DNA of 64,000 bases from Jiulongibacter sediminis (lineage in GTDB: Bacteria > Bacteroidota > Bacteroidia > Cytophagales > Spirosomataceae), in NCBI RefSeq assembly GCF_001306455.1, contig NZ_LGTQ01000013.1:248001-312000 (forward strand), written 5' to 3'. The translations under genes were made by a program, and so were the position numbers. Below the pieces are notes generated by a model. That model saw only the letters and a program-made list of their open reading frames with translations. It made no database searches and had not been told where the DNA came from. Positions 15,924 to 22,990 of the stretch are shown one piece after another. How positions within the stretch are numbered: the stretch's first letter is position 1; the number at the start of each line of letters is the position of its first letter.

Positions 15924-16553
15924 TCAAAGTTCTTTTTTAAGTATCCTGATATCTTCAATCAACTGCTCAATTTCCAGCGGCAGGCTGCCATTATAAATAC
16001 CTCTGATTTGAAGATTTTGATCGACAAGAATGACGTTCTCCGTATGCAGAAAATCGTTTTCATTTAACTCAGTTCCGATGTTTTCGTCTACAAAATAGCT
16101 TTGGCGGGCCGTCTGATAAATCAACTTTTTATCGCCGGTGAGAAGATGCCAGTTTGAGGAACGAATTCCGTTTAATTCAGCATACGATATGAGTCGACTT
16201 ATTGAATCTCTTTCCGGAGTTACGCTTAAAGAAATCATTTGAATTTCCGGATCACCCTTGAAGCTATTTTGAACTTCCATCAGATTGCCCATAAGGGTAG
16301 GGCAGAGGCTGGGACAAGCTGTAAAGAAGCAGTTCATTACATGGATTTTACCTTCCAATTCATTGGTGCCATATCCCTCTCCGTTTTGATCAATGTATTC
16401 AAAATCAGCGATATAATGCTGGTAGGCGGTTGAGTTTTCCCAGACAGGTGTGAAATCAGGACTGTGATAAACCGGAAGCTTTTCTGATGGTTCTTCGCAG
16501 GCTGCCAATAGTACACTGATTAGACAGACTGTACTGATTTTTAAGGTTTTCAT
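15924..16553 (-). CDS. SCO1/SenC-family lipoprotein
   Basis: A 209-residue lipoprotein (lipobox LLAAC, Cys19) with a thioredoxin-like SCO domain. The copper and redox motif CPSLC gives Cys80 and Cys84, and the third ligand is His170 (FLHTENVILVD), so all expected residues are present. Members carry copper to cytochrome oxidase or act as thiol-disulfide proteins in the periplasm. It is the last gene of a minus-strand series that begins at an ECF sigma factor 4 kb upstream, which supports a metal or redox role for that locus. Its stop codon directly abuts the stop of the convergent heptose gene with no bases between, leaving no room for separate terminators. Confidence 0.92.
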   Translation of the reverse strand: MKTLKISTVCLISVLLAACEEPSEKLPVYHSPDFTPVWENSTAYQHYIADFEYIDQNGEGYGTNELEGKIHVMNCFFTACPSLCPTLMGNLMEVQNSFKGDPEIQMISLSVTPERDSISRLISYAELNGIRSSNWHLLTGDKKLIYQTARQSYFVDENIGTELNENDFLHTENVILVDQNLQIRGIYNGSLPLEIEQLIEDIRILKKEL

Positions 16554-16622
16554 AATTCTCGTTCTTTAAAATTTCAGGAAGTGGATGGCCACAAATGCAT
16601 GATTTTTTTGAAACACATTGCC

Positions 16623-16692
16623 GCTTGACTTCGGTCTCCGGTCATCCGTCTCCAGTCATCGGTCATCCGACATCAAACACCCCGCATCAAAA
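16623..16692. repeat. heptanucleotide-periodic repeat (10 units)
   Basis: The sequence divides into 7-base units that keep the same shape: ttcggtc, tccggtc, atccgtc, tccagtc, atcggtc, atccgac, atcaaac and so on, drifting at the right end. It fills the gap after the SCO1 gene start and runs into the stop codon of the MORN gene (16687-16689). It is one of four such regions in the window. Confidence 0.7.
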
Positions 16693-17250
16693 ATCCACCC
16701 CCTGCCTCTCATTCTCTCCCATACAGCCTTTGGCTCCGAGAAGTCCGTATCGTCTTCCGTTTTTGACCACGTAATTGGCCCTGGTTTTACCGGAAGGGAA
16801 ATAGAGTTTTTGTTCCCCTTCCGGCTGTCCATCGGAGTTATAATTACTTATGGAATAGAGTTGACCATCTTCAAGCCACTCTTTATGTGTTCCTATGGGT
16901 AACCCTCGGTTGAAATCGTACTCAAAACGCTTTTGACCATTTTCGAAGTACCCAACGTGCCGTCCGGTTCTTTGATTTTGATGGTAGTACCTTTCTTCGG
17001 TCAATTGACCTTCGGCGGCCCATTTTTGAGATACACCTTCAAGCTTTCCGTTCAGGTAACCTGTTTTAGAAATCAGCTGACCGTCATTTAAGTAAGTGAC
17101 CAAATATCCGCTAAAAGCCCTCTGATTCAGGTGAAGAATACCTTTCTCTTTTTTTAATCGGGAGTCAGGTCCCAAGACTTGATGTTCAGGAATCTCATTC
17201 TTTGAGAAACCCAATAAACCGGCGAGTATGATGAATAGGAAGATTCGCAT
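16687..17250 (-). CDS. MORN-repeat (YwqK-type) secreted protein
   Basis: A 187-residue protein with a signal peptide (about residues 1-16). It consists of MORN-like units with the pattern YLNDGQL...GYLNGKLEG, GKLEGVSQKWAAEGQL, then GYFENGQKRFEYDFNRG, LPIGTHKEWLEDGQL and PEGEQKLYFPSGK. This is the toxin-antitoxin YwqK-family pattern, although most such proteins in Bacteroidota are not antitoxins and there is no toxin partner here. It sits 5 bases after the YHYH gene and looks cotranscribed with it. Role unknown. Confidence in the domain is high; in the function, low. Confidence 0.8.
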   Translation of the reverse strand: MRIFLFIILAGLLGFSKNEIPEHQVLGPDSRLKKEKGILHLNQRAFSGYLVTYLNDGQLISKTGYLNGKLEGVSQKWAAEGQLTEERYYHQNQRTGRHVGYFENGQKRFEYDFNRGLPIGTHKEWLEDGQLYSISNYNSDGQPEGEQKLYFPSGKTRANYVVKNGRRYGLLGAKGCMGENERQGVDF

Positions 17251-17254
17251 TTTT

Positions 17255-18097
17255 CTATCGACTTATTGTCCCGGGGTTGCCATAAAAACCGCTTCCATTG
17301 ATATAGGGGTCGGCATCGGTGATATGATAATGATAGATGCCATTGGGGTAATCTGCGGTGGCATGAGCATGGCCGTGGTAAGCATCAAGTTCATTATTGC
17401 TTACGGTATTTCCGTTTTCTTCCGGACCGTAAACCGGGAAGCCATCAAGCAAATAACCCAGCAAGGCATCTTTGCCTTTATTGAGCGTAAGGTAAAGCGG
17501 CTCCACATGGTAGTGGTATTGCCCCTGCTGCTGAGGGTGGCCGTTGTATTGATCAAAAGTATTGATCTCGTTAGTCAGCGGCGACCTTCCGGCGGCGTAT
17601 TGATTGTAAAACGGAATACCGTTTAATGCCACACCTATAGGGCCTAGCGGAGTCGCTTCTGCACTACTGGCTTTTGTGGGCGATAGCGGAATTCTGTAGG
17701 TCAACGGGCTGTTGGAAATGCTGTTTGGTGCCGTAAAAAACTGACTGTTGCTGCCATTATACGCTTCATAGCGGCTATCGGAGCTGTTGAAATACGGGCT
17801 ACCATGATTAGGGATTCCGGTCGTATTTATCACCATATAATCACCTTCCTGATAGACTTCAACATTGCTTTCAAAATACTTATATCCTGAGGCGAGGTCA
17901 GTGTTATTATTGTCAAAACTCTGTTCGCCTGCGGTTCCCGAGTTGGTTCCGGCATTATTATTCTGACCTCCGTTTTGCATGCCCATGGGTGGTGGGCCTT
18001 GAGGTGGATTACCATTTGGTAAAGAGGGAGATGCAGCTTCCTGGATGTCGCAACTGCATAGTATGCCCAGCGATAGTATTATCGATAATATTTTCAT
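17255..18097 (-). CDS. YHYH-domain lipoprotein
   Basis: A 280-residue lipoprotein (MKILSIILSLGILCSC, Cys14 or Cys16). After a Pro/Gly/Met/Asn-rich linker (GNPPQGPPPMGMQNGGQNN) comes the YHYH domain (about residues 60-275), with the name motif QYHYHVEP near residue 200 and GIYHYHITDADPY near 258, and the flanking HGHAHA. The His clusters suggest metal binding; the family has no firm biochemical role. It lies between the PepSY-like and MORN genes in a series read from an ECF sigma factor, and its linker composition resembles that of two other exported proteins of the locus. Function beyond possible metal handling is inference. Confidence 0.88.
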   Translation of the reverse strand: MKILSIILSLGILCSCDIQEAASPSLPNGNPPQGPPPMGMQNGGQNNNAGTNSGTAGEQSFDNNNTDLASGYKYFESNVEVYQEGDYMVINTTGIPNHGSPYFNSSDSRYEAYNGSNSQFFTAPNSISNSPLTYRIPLSPTKASSAEATPLGPIGVALNGIPFYNQYAAGRSPLTNEINTFDQYNGHPQQQGQYHYHVEPLYLTLNKGKDALLGYLLDGFPVYGPEENGNTVSNNELDAYHGHAHATADYPNGIYHYHITDADPYINGSGFYGNPGTISR

Positions 18098-18118
18098 AAT
18101 TGAAATAATTTGAATGAG

Positions 18119-18145
18119 AGCCCCCGTTTTGTAGTAACGGGGGCT
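18119..18145. terminator. strong intergenic hairpin between PepSY-like and YHYH genes
   Basis: AGCCCCCGTT and AACGGGGGCT pair perfectly (10 bp, 7-base loop). On the minus strand it is not followed by a run of T, so it is likelier a partial terminator, attenuator or mRNA-processing hairpin than a full stop. Confidence 0.55.
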
Positions 18146-18156
18146 TTGAAAATGAA

Positions 18157-18810
18157 TTACTGACCTGCTTCAGGTTGACCTTCTGGTCGATGAGGTGGAG
18201 GTGGAAGTTCTTTCTCAAAACCACCTTCGGCATTGAAAAGAAGACCCGTTTTAGTATCTCCATTGCTCACTAGAACCATTGTGTTTCCTTCTGGATCTGT
18301 ACCTGCTTTTTCTATTGAGAAATCGGCATAATTGGCTGAGATATAGTCTGAAATGGTAGCTGAAAGGGCAGAGATGTCCAGTTCAGTCAGTTCAGGTCTT
18401 TGTCCCATTTTATCACCTGGTCCTTTTCCTTCAGGTTTTTGTTTTTCTTCGACAAAGTTGCCCGAGGCATCAAACAGCAATCCACGATGGCCTTCATCGC
18501 TCAGACTGATACCCAAGAGGAAGTTGCCTTCGGGGTCGGTGCCTGCCCGGTCAATGGTTGCCCCGGCATAATTGGCGTTGATGTATTCCGTGATGGAGCT
18601 GCTGAGTTCTTCTACGGCGACTTCCGTGATTTCCGGCCGCTGGCCTTCCATTCCTCCGGGGCCGGGTCTTTCTGATCCTGGCTGACCACCGCCGGCCGTT
18701 GCCATGTCAAAGGCTTCCGTCAGGGTGCTTGCGGGTGAAACTTCGTTTTGATCGCAAGAGGTTAAATTGACTGCTACTGCTACAAGAGCTGTTACTATGA
18801 TCTTTTTCAT
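18157..18810 (-). CDS. PepSY-like (DUF2874-type) exported protein, two repeats
   Basis: A 217-residue exported protein (MKKIIVTALVAVAVNLTSC at the N-terminus, with Cys19 as a likely lipid-anchored residue). It contains two copies of a PepSY-like beta-sheet unit of about 60 residues: ELSSSITEYINANYAGATI near residue 69-87 and ALSATISDYISANYADFSI near 149-167, each followed by a TDPEGN turn (AGTDPEGNFLL, AGTDPEGNTMV). The linkers and tail are rich in Gly, Pro and Arg (QPGSERPGPGGMEGQRPE). PepSY-like domains are usually regulatory or inhibitory, often metal- or stress-linked. The internal duplication is strong. It is the first gene downstream of a terminator and 270 bases from the Spy-like gene, so it has its own promoter. 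Confidence 0.85.
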   Translation of the reverse strand: MKKIIVTALVAVAVNLTSCDQNEVSPASTLTEAFDMATAGGGQPGSERPGPGGMEGQRPEITEVAVEELSSSITEYINANYAGATIDRAGTDPEGNFLLGISLSDEGHRGLLFDASGNFVEEKQKPEGKGPGDKMGQRPELTELDISALSATISDYISANYADFSIEKAGTDPEGNTMVLVSNGDTKTGLLFNAEGGFEKELPPPPHRPEGQPEAGQ

Positions 18811-18865
18811 TTTGATAAATTTTAAAAGGTTGAAGGGTTGTCACGACCCAAAATTTCAAGAAATA

Positions 18866-18880
18866 GTAAACCGGTTTTAC
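18866..18880. promoter_or_regulatory. near-palindrome upstream of the PepSY-like gene
   Basis: GTAAACCGGTTTTAC reads almost the same on both strands (one position off). It sits 56 bases upstream of the ATG at 18810 in a 270-base gap, and is a candidate operator or part of an ECF-dependent promoter. Between 18881 and 19020 nothing else is recognised. Confidence 0.3.
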
Positions 18881-19020
18881 TTGTAGAGTTTTATCAAAGG
18901 CGATGTTTTTGATTGGTATAGAAGGTTAGATGTGATTGGTTTTAAAAACTTGCGGGGCAGTATTAAAATTTTTAGACATATTCTTTAACTAACTTATTAT
19001 GAGAGCTTTGTGGTCTAAAA

Positions 19021-19055
19021 AAAATAACCTCCTGTGGTTTTTAGGAGGTTATTTT
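19021..19055 (-). terminator. terminator after the Spy-like gene
   Basis: Perfect 13-bp stem AAAATAACCTCCT / AGGAGGTTATTTT with a 9-base loop, followed on the minus strand by a run of T. It ends the sigma-membrane protein-Spy transcript and separates it from the PepSY-YHYH part of the locus. Confidence 0.88.
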
Positions 19056-19082
19056 GAAAATTGAATTTCAATATTCAATGAA

Positions 19083-19601
19083 TTAAAATGGCCGGCCGCC
19101 GGGACGTTTCGAAGGTGGTCCCGGGCCTCTGTTCCCGTCAGGCGGACCCATTCTTGGAGGCCCTTGTTGTGACATTCCTCCATGAAGAAGGTCGGTGATG
19201 ATCAAATCAAACTCCTTCTGCTGTTCAGGAGTACAAAGAGCCCGAACCTCCTGAAAATGCTCAAAGGTGATCATATCGATTTCGGCGACTAATTCACCTA
19301 TTCTTTTATTGATAATTTCTGTTTCAGTTTTTGCAACGTCTCCTTTTAAACCATCAAAAAACTGGTCTTTAAGTTCTTTGATTTCTTTGTTCTTTTCCAT
19401 CATTTGTTGATGGTGCTCGTTTCTGAGGGCATGAAATTCCTGCTTTTGCTCAGGGCTAAAACTCAAAGCTTCTTCAAGAAAAGGACTTGGTTCTGGCCTG
19501 GTGTCACTGCCTTTTTGTAGAAATACGGTGACCAATAAAACGAGGTTTAGGAGCAGCAAAGCCCCGATTCCCCAAAGCCATTTTGTGTTAATTGTTTGCA
19601 T
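19083..19601 (-). CDS. Spy/CpxP-like periplasmic protein (heavy-metal sensor type)
   Basis: A 172-residue protein with an N-terminal membrane anchor (about residues 8-28, LLLLNLVLLVTVFLQ). The periplasmic part is helical with two LTxxQ-like motifs of the Spy/CpxP/ZraP group: FSPEQKQEFHALRNEH (about 48-63) and CTPEQQKEFDLI (about 119-130). The tail is Gly/Pro/Arg-rich (RMGPPDGNRGPGPPSKRPGG). Such proteins act as chaperones or metal-responsive dampers of envelope stress systems. The gene begins 2 bases after the small membrane protein and is in one operon with the ECF sigma factor. It may modulate the sigma pathway in response to metal or misfolding, as ZraP does for ZraSR, but that is inference. 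Confidence 0.87.
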   Translation of the reverse strand: MQTINTKWLWGIGALLLLNLVLLVTVFLQKGSDTRPEPSPFLEEALSFSPEQKQEFHALRNEHHQQMMEKNKEIKELKDQFFDGLKGDVAKTETEIINKRIGELVAEIDMITFEHFQEVRALCTPEQQKEFDLIITDLLHGGMSQQGPPRMGPPDGNRGPGPPSKRPGGRPF

Positions 19602-19602
19602 C

Positions 19603-19911
19603 TTAGTAAAGGTTTACACCATAGGTAGCACTTAAATTGTATTCATTGATGAACGCCTCTTTTTCACTTGTATCAGCTGATCTGTTTTGGAGTAAAGTGC
19701 TTATGGTTAGACTGTTAATAGCAATGGTGATCGCCAGCAAAGGAATCACAAACGCCGGTTTCAGCAGCCAGGCTACTTTTGGATTCGCCACAATTTCTTT
19801 CTCCATTCGGGCCTTAAGGCGTGTGTAAAAAAATGGTGGCATTTCAGCTTTGTCTATCTTGTCAACCAGCTGAAGCGTTTTTTCTATTTCTTCTTCGGTT
19901 CGTTTATTCAT
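19603..19911 (-). CDS. small single-pass membrane protein, probable anti-sigma factor
   Basis: A 102-residue protein. The N-terminal 45 residues are charged and helical (cytoplasmic: EEEIEKTLQLVDKIDKAEMP), followed by a membrane helix (about 51-71, PAFVIPLLAITIAINSL) and a short outer segment. Bacteroidota ECF operons regularly encode a compact anti-sigma protein with this topology directly after the sigma gene. It overlaps the sigma gene by 8 bases. No zinc-binding anti-sigma (ZAS) Cys/His motif is visible, so the identification rests on position and topology. Confidence 0.7.
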   Translation of the reverse strand: MNKRTEEEIEKTLQLVDKIDKAEMPPFFYTRLKARMEKEIVANPKVAWLLKPAFVIPLLAITIAINSLTISTLLQNRSADTSEKEAFINEYNLSATYGVNLY

Positions 19912-20479
19912 GATCTTGTTCGTAAAATTCTTTCAATAATTTTCTCAGGTTTTGTTTCGCTCTGAAGAGCAATGATTCTACCGACGATTTGCTCAAATCC
20001 ATCACCTCGGTGATTTCCTGGTAACTCAAACCTTCTAAATGGTGAAGGGAATAGGCAACCCTTTGGTTATCTGCCAGTTTTTCAATGGCCCCAAAAAGTA
20101 CTGCGGCTCTTTCTTTGTTTTCAAGCTGCACTCCCGGGTGCTCAAAATGCGAGGGCTGTACCTCTAATTCATCGTTTTTACCAAACAGACTACGGACAAA
20201 AGCGAAGCGTTTCTGAGCTTTATTTTTTCTCAAAAACTCCAGCGATTTATTACTCGCAATCCGGTAAATCCAGGTGCTCACTTTAGAATCTCCCCTGAAA
20301 CTTTTGGCCCCGGCATACACCTCCATAAACACTTCCTGACAGATATCCTCGGCTTCCAGACGGTTCTGAATAATGCCCAAAACAGTATTATAGACCCGGT
20401 GCTGATACATTTCCACCAGTTCTCTAAAGGCTGTTTCCTGCCCGTTCTTAATCGCCAGTATAAGTTCTCTTTCTGTCAA
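19904..20479 (-). CDS. ECF-family RNA polymerase sigma factor
   Basis: A 191-residue sigma-70 family protein of ECF type with region 2 (about residues 12-85; DICQEVFMEVYAGAKSF is the core-binding/-10 helix) and region 4 (about 130-180; LHHLEGLSYQEITEVMDLSK is the -35 helix-turn-helix). No region 1 or 3. The frame starts at a TTG (20479, MTERELILAIKNG), which aligns with usual ECF starts, and no ATG lies close, so TTG is accepted. A 3 x 25 bp tandem repeat and a heptamer repeat lie directly upstream. Downstream genes (overlapping membrane protein, Spy-like protein) and probably PepSY, YHYH, MORN and SCO1 genes are the candidate regulon. Confidence 0.92.
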   Translation of the reverse strand: MTERELILAIKNGQETAFRELVEMYQHRVYNTVLGIIQNRLEAEDICQEVFMEVYAGAKSFRGDSKVSTWIYRIASNKSLEFLRKNKAQKRFAFVRSLFGKNDELEVQPSHFEHPGVQLENKERAAVLFGAIEKLADNQRVAYSLHHLEGLSYQEITEVMDLSKSSVESLLFRAKQNLRKLLKEFYEQDHE

Positions 20480-20500
20480 ATAGGGTTATGCTTGATGTTT

Positions 20501-20575
20501 GCTCACAGAGTCCTGCGGAATGTCAGCTCGCAGAGTCCTGCGGAGTGTTGGCTCACAGAGTCCTTCGGAATGCCG
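20501..20575. repeat. three-unit 25-bp tandem repeat
   Basis: Three contiguous 25-bp units (20501-20525, 20526-20550, 20551-20575) differ at only a few positions and share the core CAGAGTCCTGCGGA (third unit CAGAGTCCTTCGGA). They start 22 bases upstream of the sigma start codon and so fall in its promoter or leader. Either a simple tandem expansion or an RNA/DNA element. Confidence 0.8.
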
Positions 20576-20591
20576 GAAGTTTTTTTAATTG

Positions 20592-20633
20592 CCGTCTCCT
20601 TTCTCCCTGTTCCATTCTCCCTTTCTCCTCTAT
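20592..20633. repeat. heptanucleotide-periodic repeat (6 units)
   Basis: Units ccgtctc, ctttctc, cctgttc, cattctc, cctttct, cctctat keep a 7-base period with a common pyrimidine-rich form. Same family as the stretches at 16.6, 37.6 and 63.8 kb. The remaining bases to 20755 show nothing further. Confidence 0.55.
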
Positions 20634-20755
20634 ATCCTTAGATGAAATTAACAGAAAAAACTTGCGGGCTCGGGTAGTTTTTTTAGCTATTCTTGAAGAA
20701 ATGTATTCTGCAATAGCGTTTCGAGTGACCCCAAAATTGTTATTCGCAGAAGGAA

Positions 20756-22855
20756 TTATGGTATTTCAAGATTTCGCTTTCTCATTTTATTAGAGACTTT
20801 TTCCTCCCAAAAAACGAGTCCAGAATTCTTGGCTAACTGAAGTGCTTTGTTCAGGATTTTATTAGATTCAATAAAATTCAAAGATTTGGCCTTGATATCA
20901 CTAAGTAATATGAAATCACCGATTGCTCCACTTATGTTACCCAGCGAAGTTTCTATTTCAATTGACTTTTGAATTTCTGTCTCAGCCTTCTCGTAATCTC
21001 CCTTGTCTAAAAATAGTGAAGCCAAGTTACCATGTGCATTAGCCAAGCCTGAAAGGTTATCAATATATGAGTTGAGGTGAATGGATTGTTTCAGCATATT
21101 TTCTGCCTCGATATATTTTCCCATTTTGATGAATAGAACTCCAATATTTCCAGTTTGATTGGCTAATCCTAAGTCGTTGTTTATTTCTGAGTAGTATTCA
21201 AGCGATTTGCTGAGGTTTTTTATCGCAGAATCAAAGTCATTATTTGTAACATCTATGTTACCAAAATTTCCGAAAACAGCTGCCAATCCTTTCTTGTCTT
21301 GGCTTTTAGAATAGAGCTTCAATGCTTCCTCATTGTTTTTTCTGCAATTATCATAGTCTTGTATTTGAAAATGATACTGAGCCAAGTCGAGAAGAGCGGA
21401 AGCGATTATCTTGTCATTATTCAAACCTTTTGCCCTAGTCACGGCTTTCGAGAAGTATTCAAATGCGGTCTTGTAGTCTGAGTTTAGCAAACAAATTCGG
21501 CCAAAATTCGATAATGAAATGAGTAAATTCTCTGATTCTTCATCCAAACTATCAATTTCTAGAGAATTGTCTGTTATTGTCCAAGCTTCATCTAGTTTTC
21601 CAACATAAATAAGATTTCTGGCCGCCTTTAATTTCGAATTGGAATAATCCTGAAGTTTATTAAGTTCCTTGTATGAAGATGAAGCCTCGATATATGAATC
21701 GGCTGCTTTCTGAAATTTACATTGAGCAGCTAATATTGTACCAGTCCATTCATGACATTTAGCCAGTTCATAAGTAAAGTTATTTTGGCTATTAATTGAG
21801 ATAGCCTTCTCAAGGCTTTCCAATCCCAGTTTAAATTGATTACTGGAATACTGAACAATTCCGAGCATTTTATGACCATAGGCCATTTCAAATGAAAAAT
21901 CACGTAGAGTCGATAACTTTATTGATAAAGTAAAGTATTTTATACCTTCTAAATAGTCCCTTTGTTCGTAATAGTACTTTCCTTTTAGGTTATAAATAAT
22001 TACCAGTGAAAAGTCTGCTTCAAGCTGAGAGGCAACAATTTCGGCTTCATTTAAAAGGTTTAGGCTTTCTGTGTCTCGCTTCAATCTTCTTAAAAATTTC
22101 GAATGATTTAGAGACGTAATTATATTATAATTTTTAAACTGTAGGCTGCTAAATACTAGTTCTGCTTTTGTAAGGTTACCATTATTATAATATTCCCAAC
22201 CTTTTTCTACTTTCCGTATTTCCTCTTTTGAGATAGATAAACTGTCTTTTTCAATCAAGTCGAGATAGTAAATGAGATCACTTGTAGTTTCTGTTGATTC
22301 ATTTAACTGAATTTTCTGATTCGGATTTGAGCTCCAATCAATAAGATGCTCTCGAATTATTTTTTCAAAATCCTGAATGTTTGAAAAAGTATGATAAAGT
22401 AGATTTTTCCCTTTTTCTATTGACTGTCTAAAATTTAGGACCTTCTTTATTTCCTCGTCTGGATTTTCCTGCTCATTGAGTGACAAAGACTTGAAAACCA
22501 CTACGACTTGTTTCATTGGTTTATCTAAATCGTGAAAACACTCAAGTGCTAAAAGGTATTCTTCCTCAGATCCAGACGTAGCATTAAATCTATTATTACC
22601 TGGGTGACTACCCCATTTATTGTGTAACACTACAACAAAAAAGTCACTTTCAATCACTTGTTGATTTATGATACTTTGTGGTCTCCCTATGCCACCTAGT
22701 GTCCTTTCCCAACCATCCGGATTGAAAATAATATTTTTTCGAATTCCTTCAATAGAATTAAACTCTTGAAGGCACTTTCGAAAAACTTCTCTTTCTTTAT
22801 CCAATCCACTTGGGGACGCTATAAATACGTTGAAGCCTTTTATGTCTTTTGCCAT
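20756..22855 (-). CDS. DUF4062 domain + TPR repeat protein
   Basis: A 699-residue cytoplasmic protein with no signal peptide. Residues about 8-150 fit DUF4062: NVFIASPSGLDKEREVFR at the first strand and helix, then SDFFVVVLHNKWGSHPG, the hydrophobic strand followed by a G-rich turn found in this TIR/nucleoside-deoxyribosyltransferase-like fold. Residues about 205-690 form 10 or more TPR units (EMAYGHKMLGIVQY, YEKAETEIQKSIEI). DUF4062 occurs at the N-terminus of many prokaryotic and eukaryotic NLR-like or TPR proteins with proposed signalling or immune roles; no enzymatic activity is established for this one. It stands alone, is AT-rich relative to its neighbours and has no NACHT/STAND ATPase between the domains. 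An accessory, possibly transferred, gene. Confidence 0.82.
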   Translation of the reverse strand: MAKDIKGFNVFIASPSGLDKEREVFRKCLQEFNSIEGIRKNIIFNPDGWERTLGGIGRPQSIINQQVIESDFFVVVLHNKWGSHPGNNRFNATSGSEEEYLLALECFHDLDKPMKQVVVVFKSLSLNEQENPDEEIKKVLNFRQSIEKGKNLLYHTFSNIQDFEKIIREHLIDWSSNPNQKIQLNESTETTSDLIYYLDLIEKDSLSISKEEIRKVEKGWEYYNNGNLTKAELVFSSLQFKNYNIITSLNHSKFLRRLKRDTESLNLLNEAEIVASQLEADFSLVIIYNLKGKYYYEQRDYLEGIKYFTLSIKLSTLRDFSFEMAYGHKMLGIVQYSSNQFKLGLESLEKAISINSQNNFTYELAKCHEWTGTILAAQCKFQKAADSYIEASSSYKELNKLQDYSNSKLKAARNLIYVGKLDEAWTITDNSLEIDSLDEESENLLISLSNFGRICLLNSDYKTAFEYFSKAVTRAKGLNNDKIIASALLDLAQYHFQIQDYDNCRKNNEEALKLYSKSQDKKGLAAVFGNFGNIDVTNNDFDSAIKNLSKSLEYYSEINNDLGLANQTGNIGVLFIKMGKYIEAENMLKQSIHLNSYIDNLSGLANAHGNLASLFLDKGDYEKAETEIQKSIEIETSLGNISGAIGDFILLSDIKAKSLNFIESNKILNKALQLAKNSGLVFWEEKVSNKMRKRNLEIP

Positions 22856-22990
22856 GAAGATGAAATTAGCCTATTATGAACAAAAGAACTCAAGGAATTG
22901 CCGATTGTTTTAAATCAAAACGCTAGATAACGCCAACCTCAAAGGATCCATAAACTATTTCATTTTTTTCGTAAAATAAATTTTTAACTC

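Noticed and set aside
16687-17250. Toxin-antitoxin module from the YwqK name of the MORN protein
   Set aside because: No toxin-like partner gene lies beside it. MORN repeat proteins of Bacteroidota are commonly unrelated to toxins, and it has a signal peptide.
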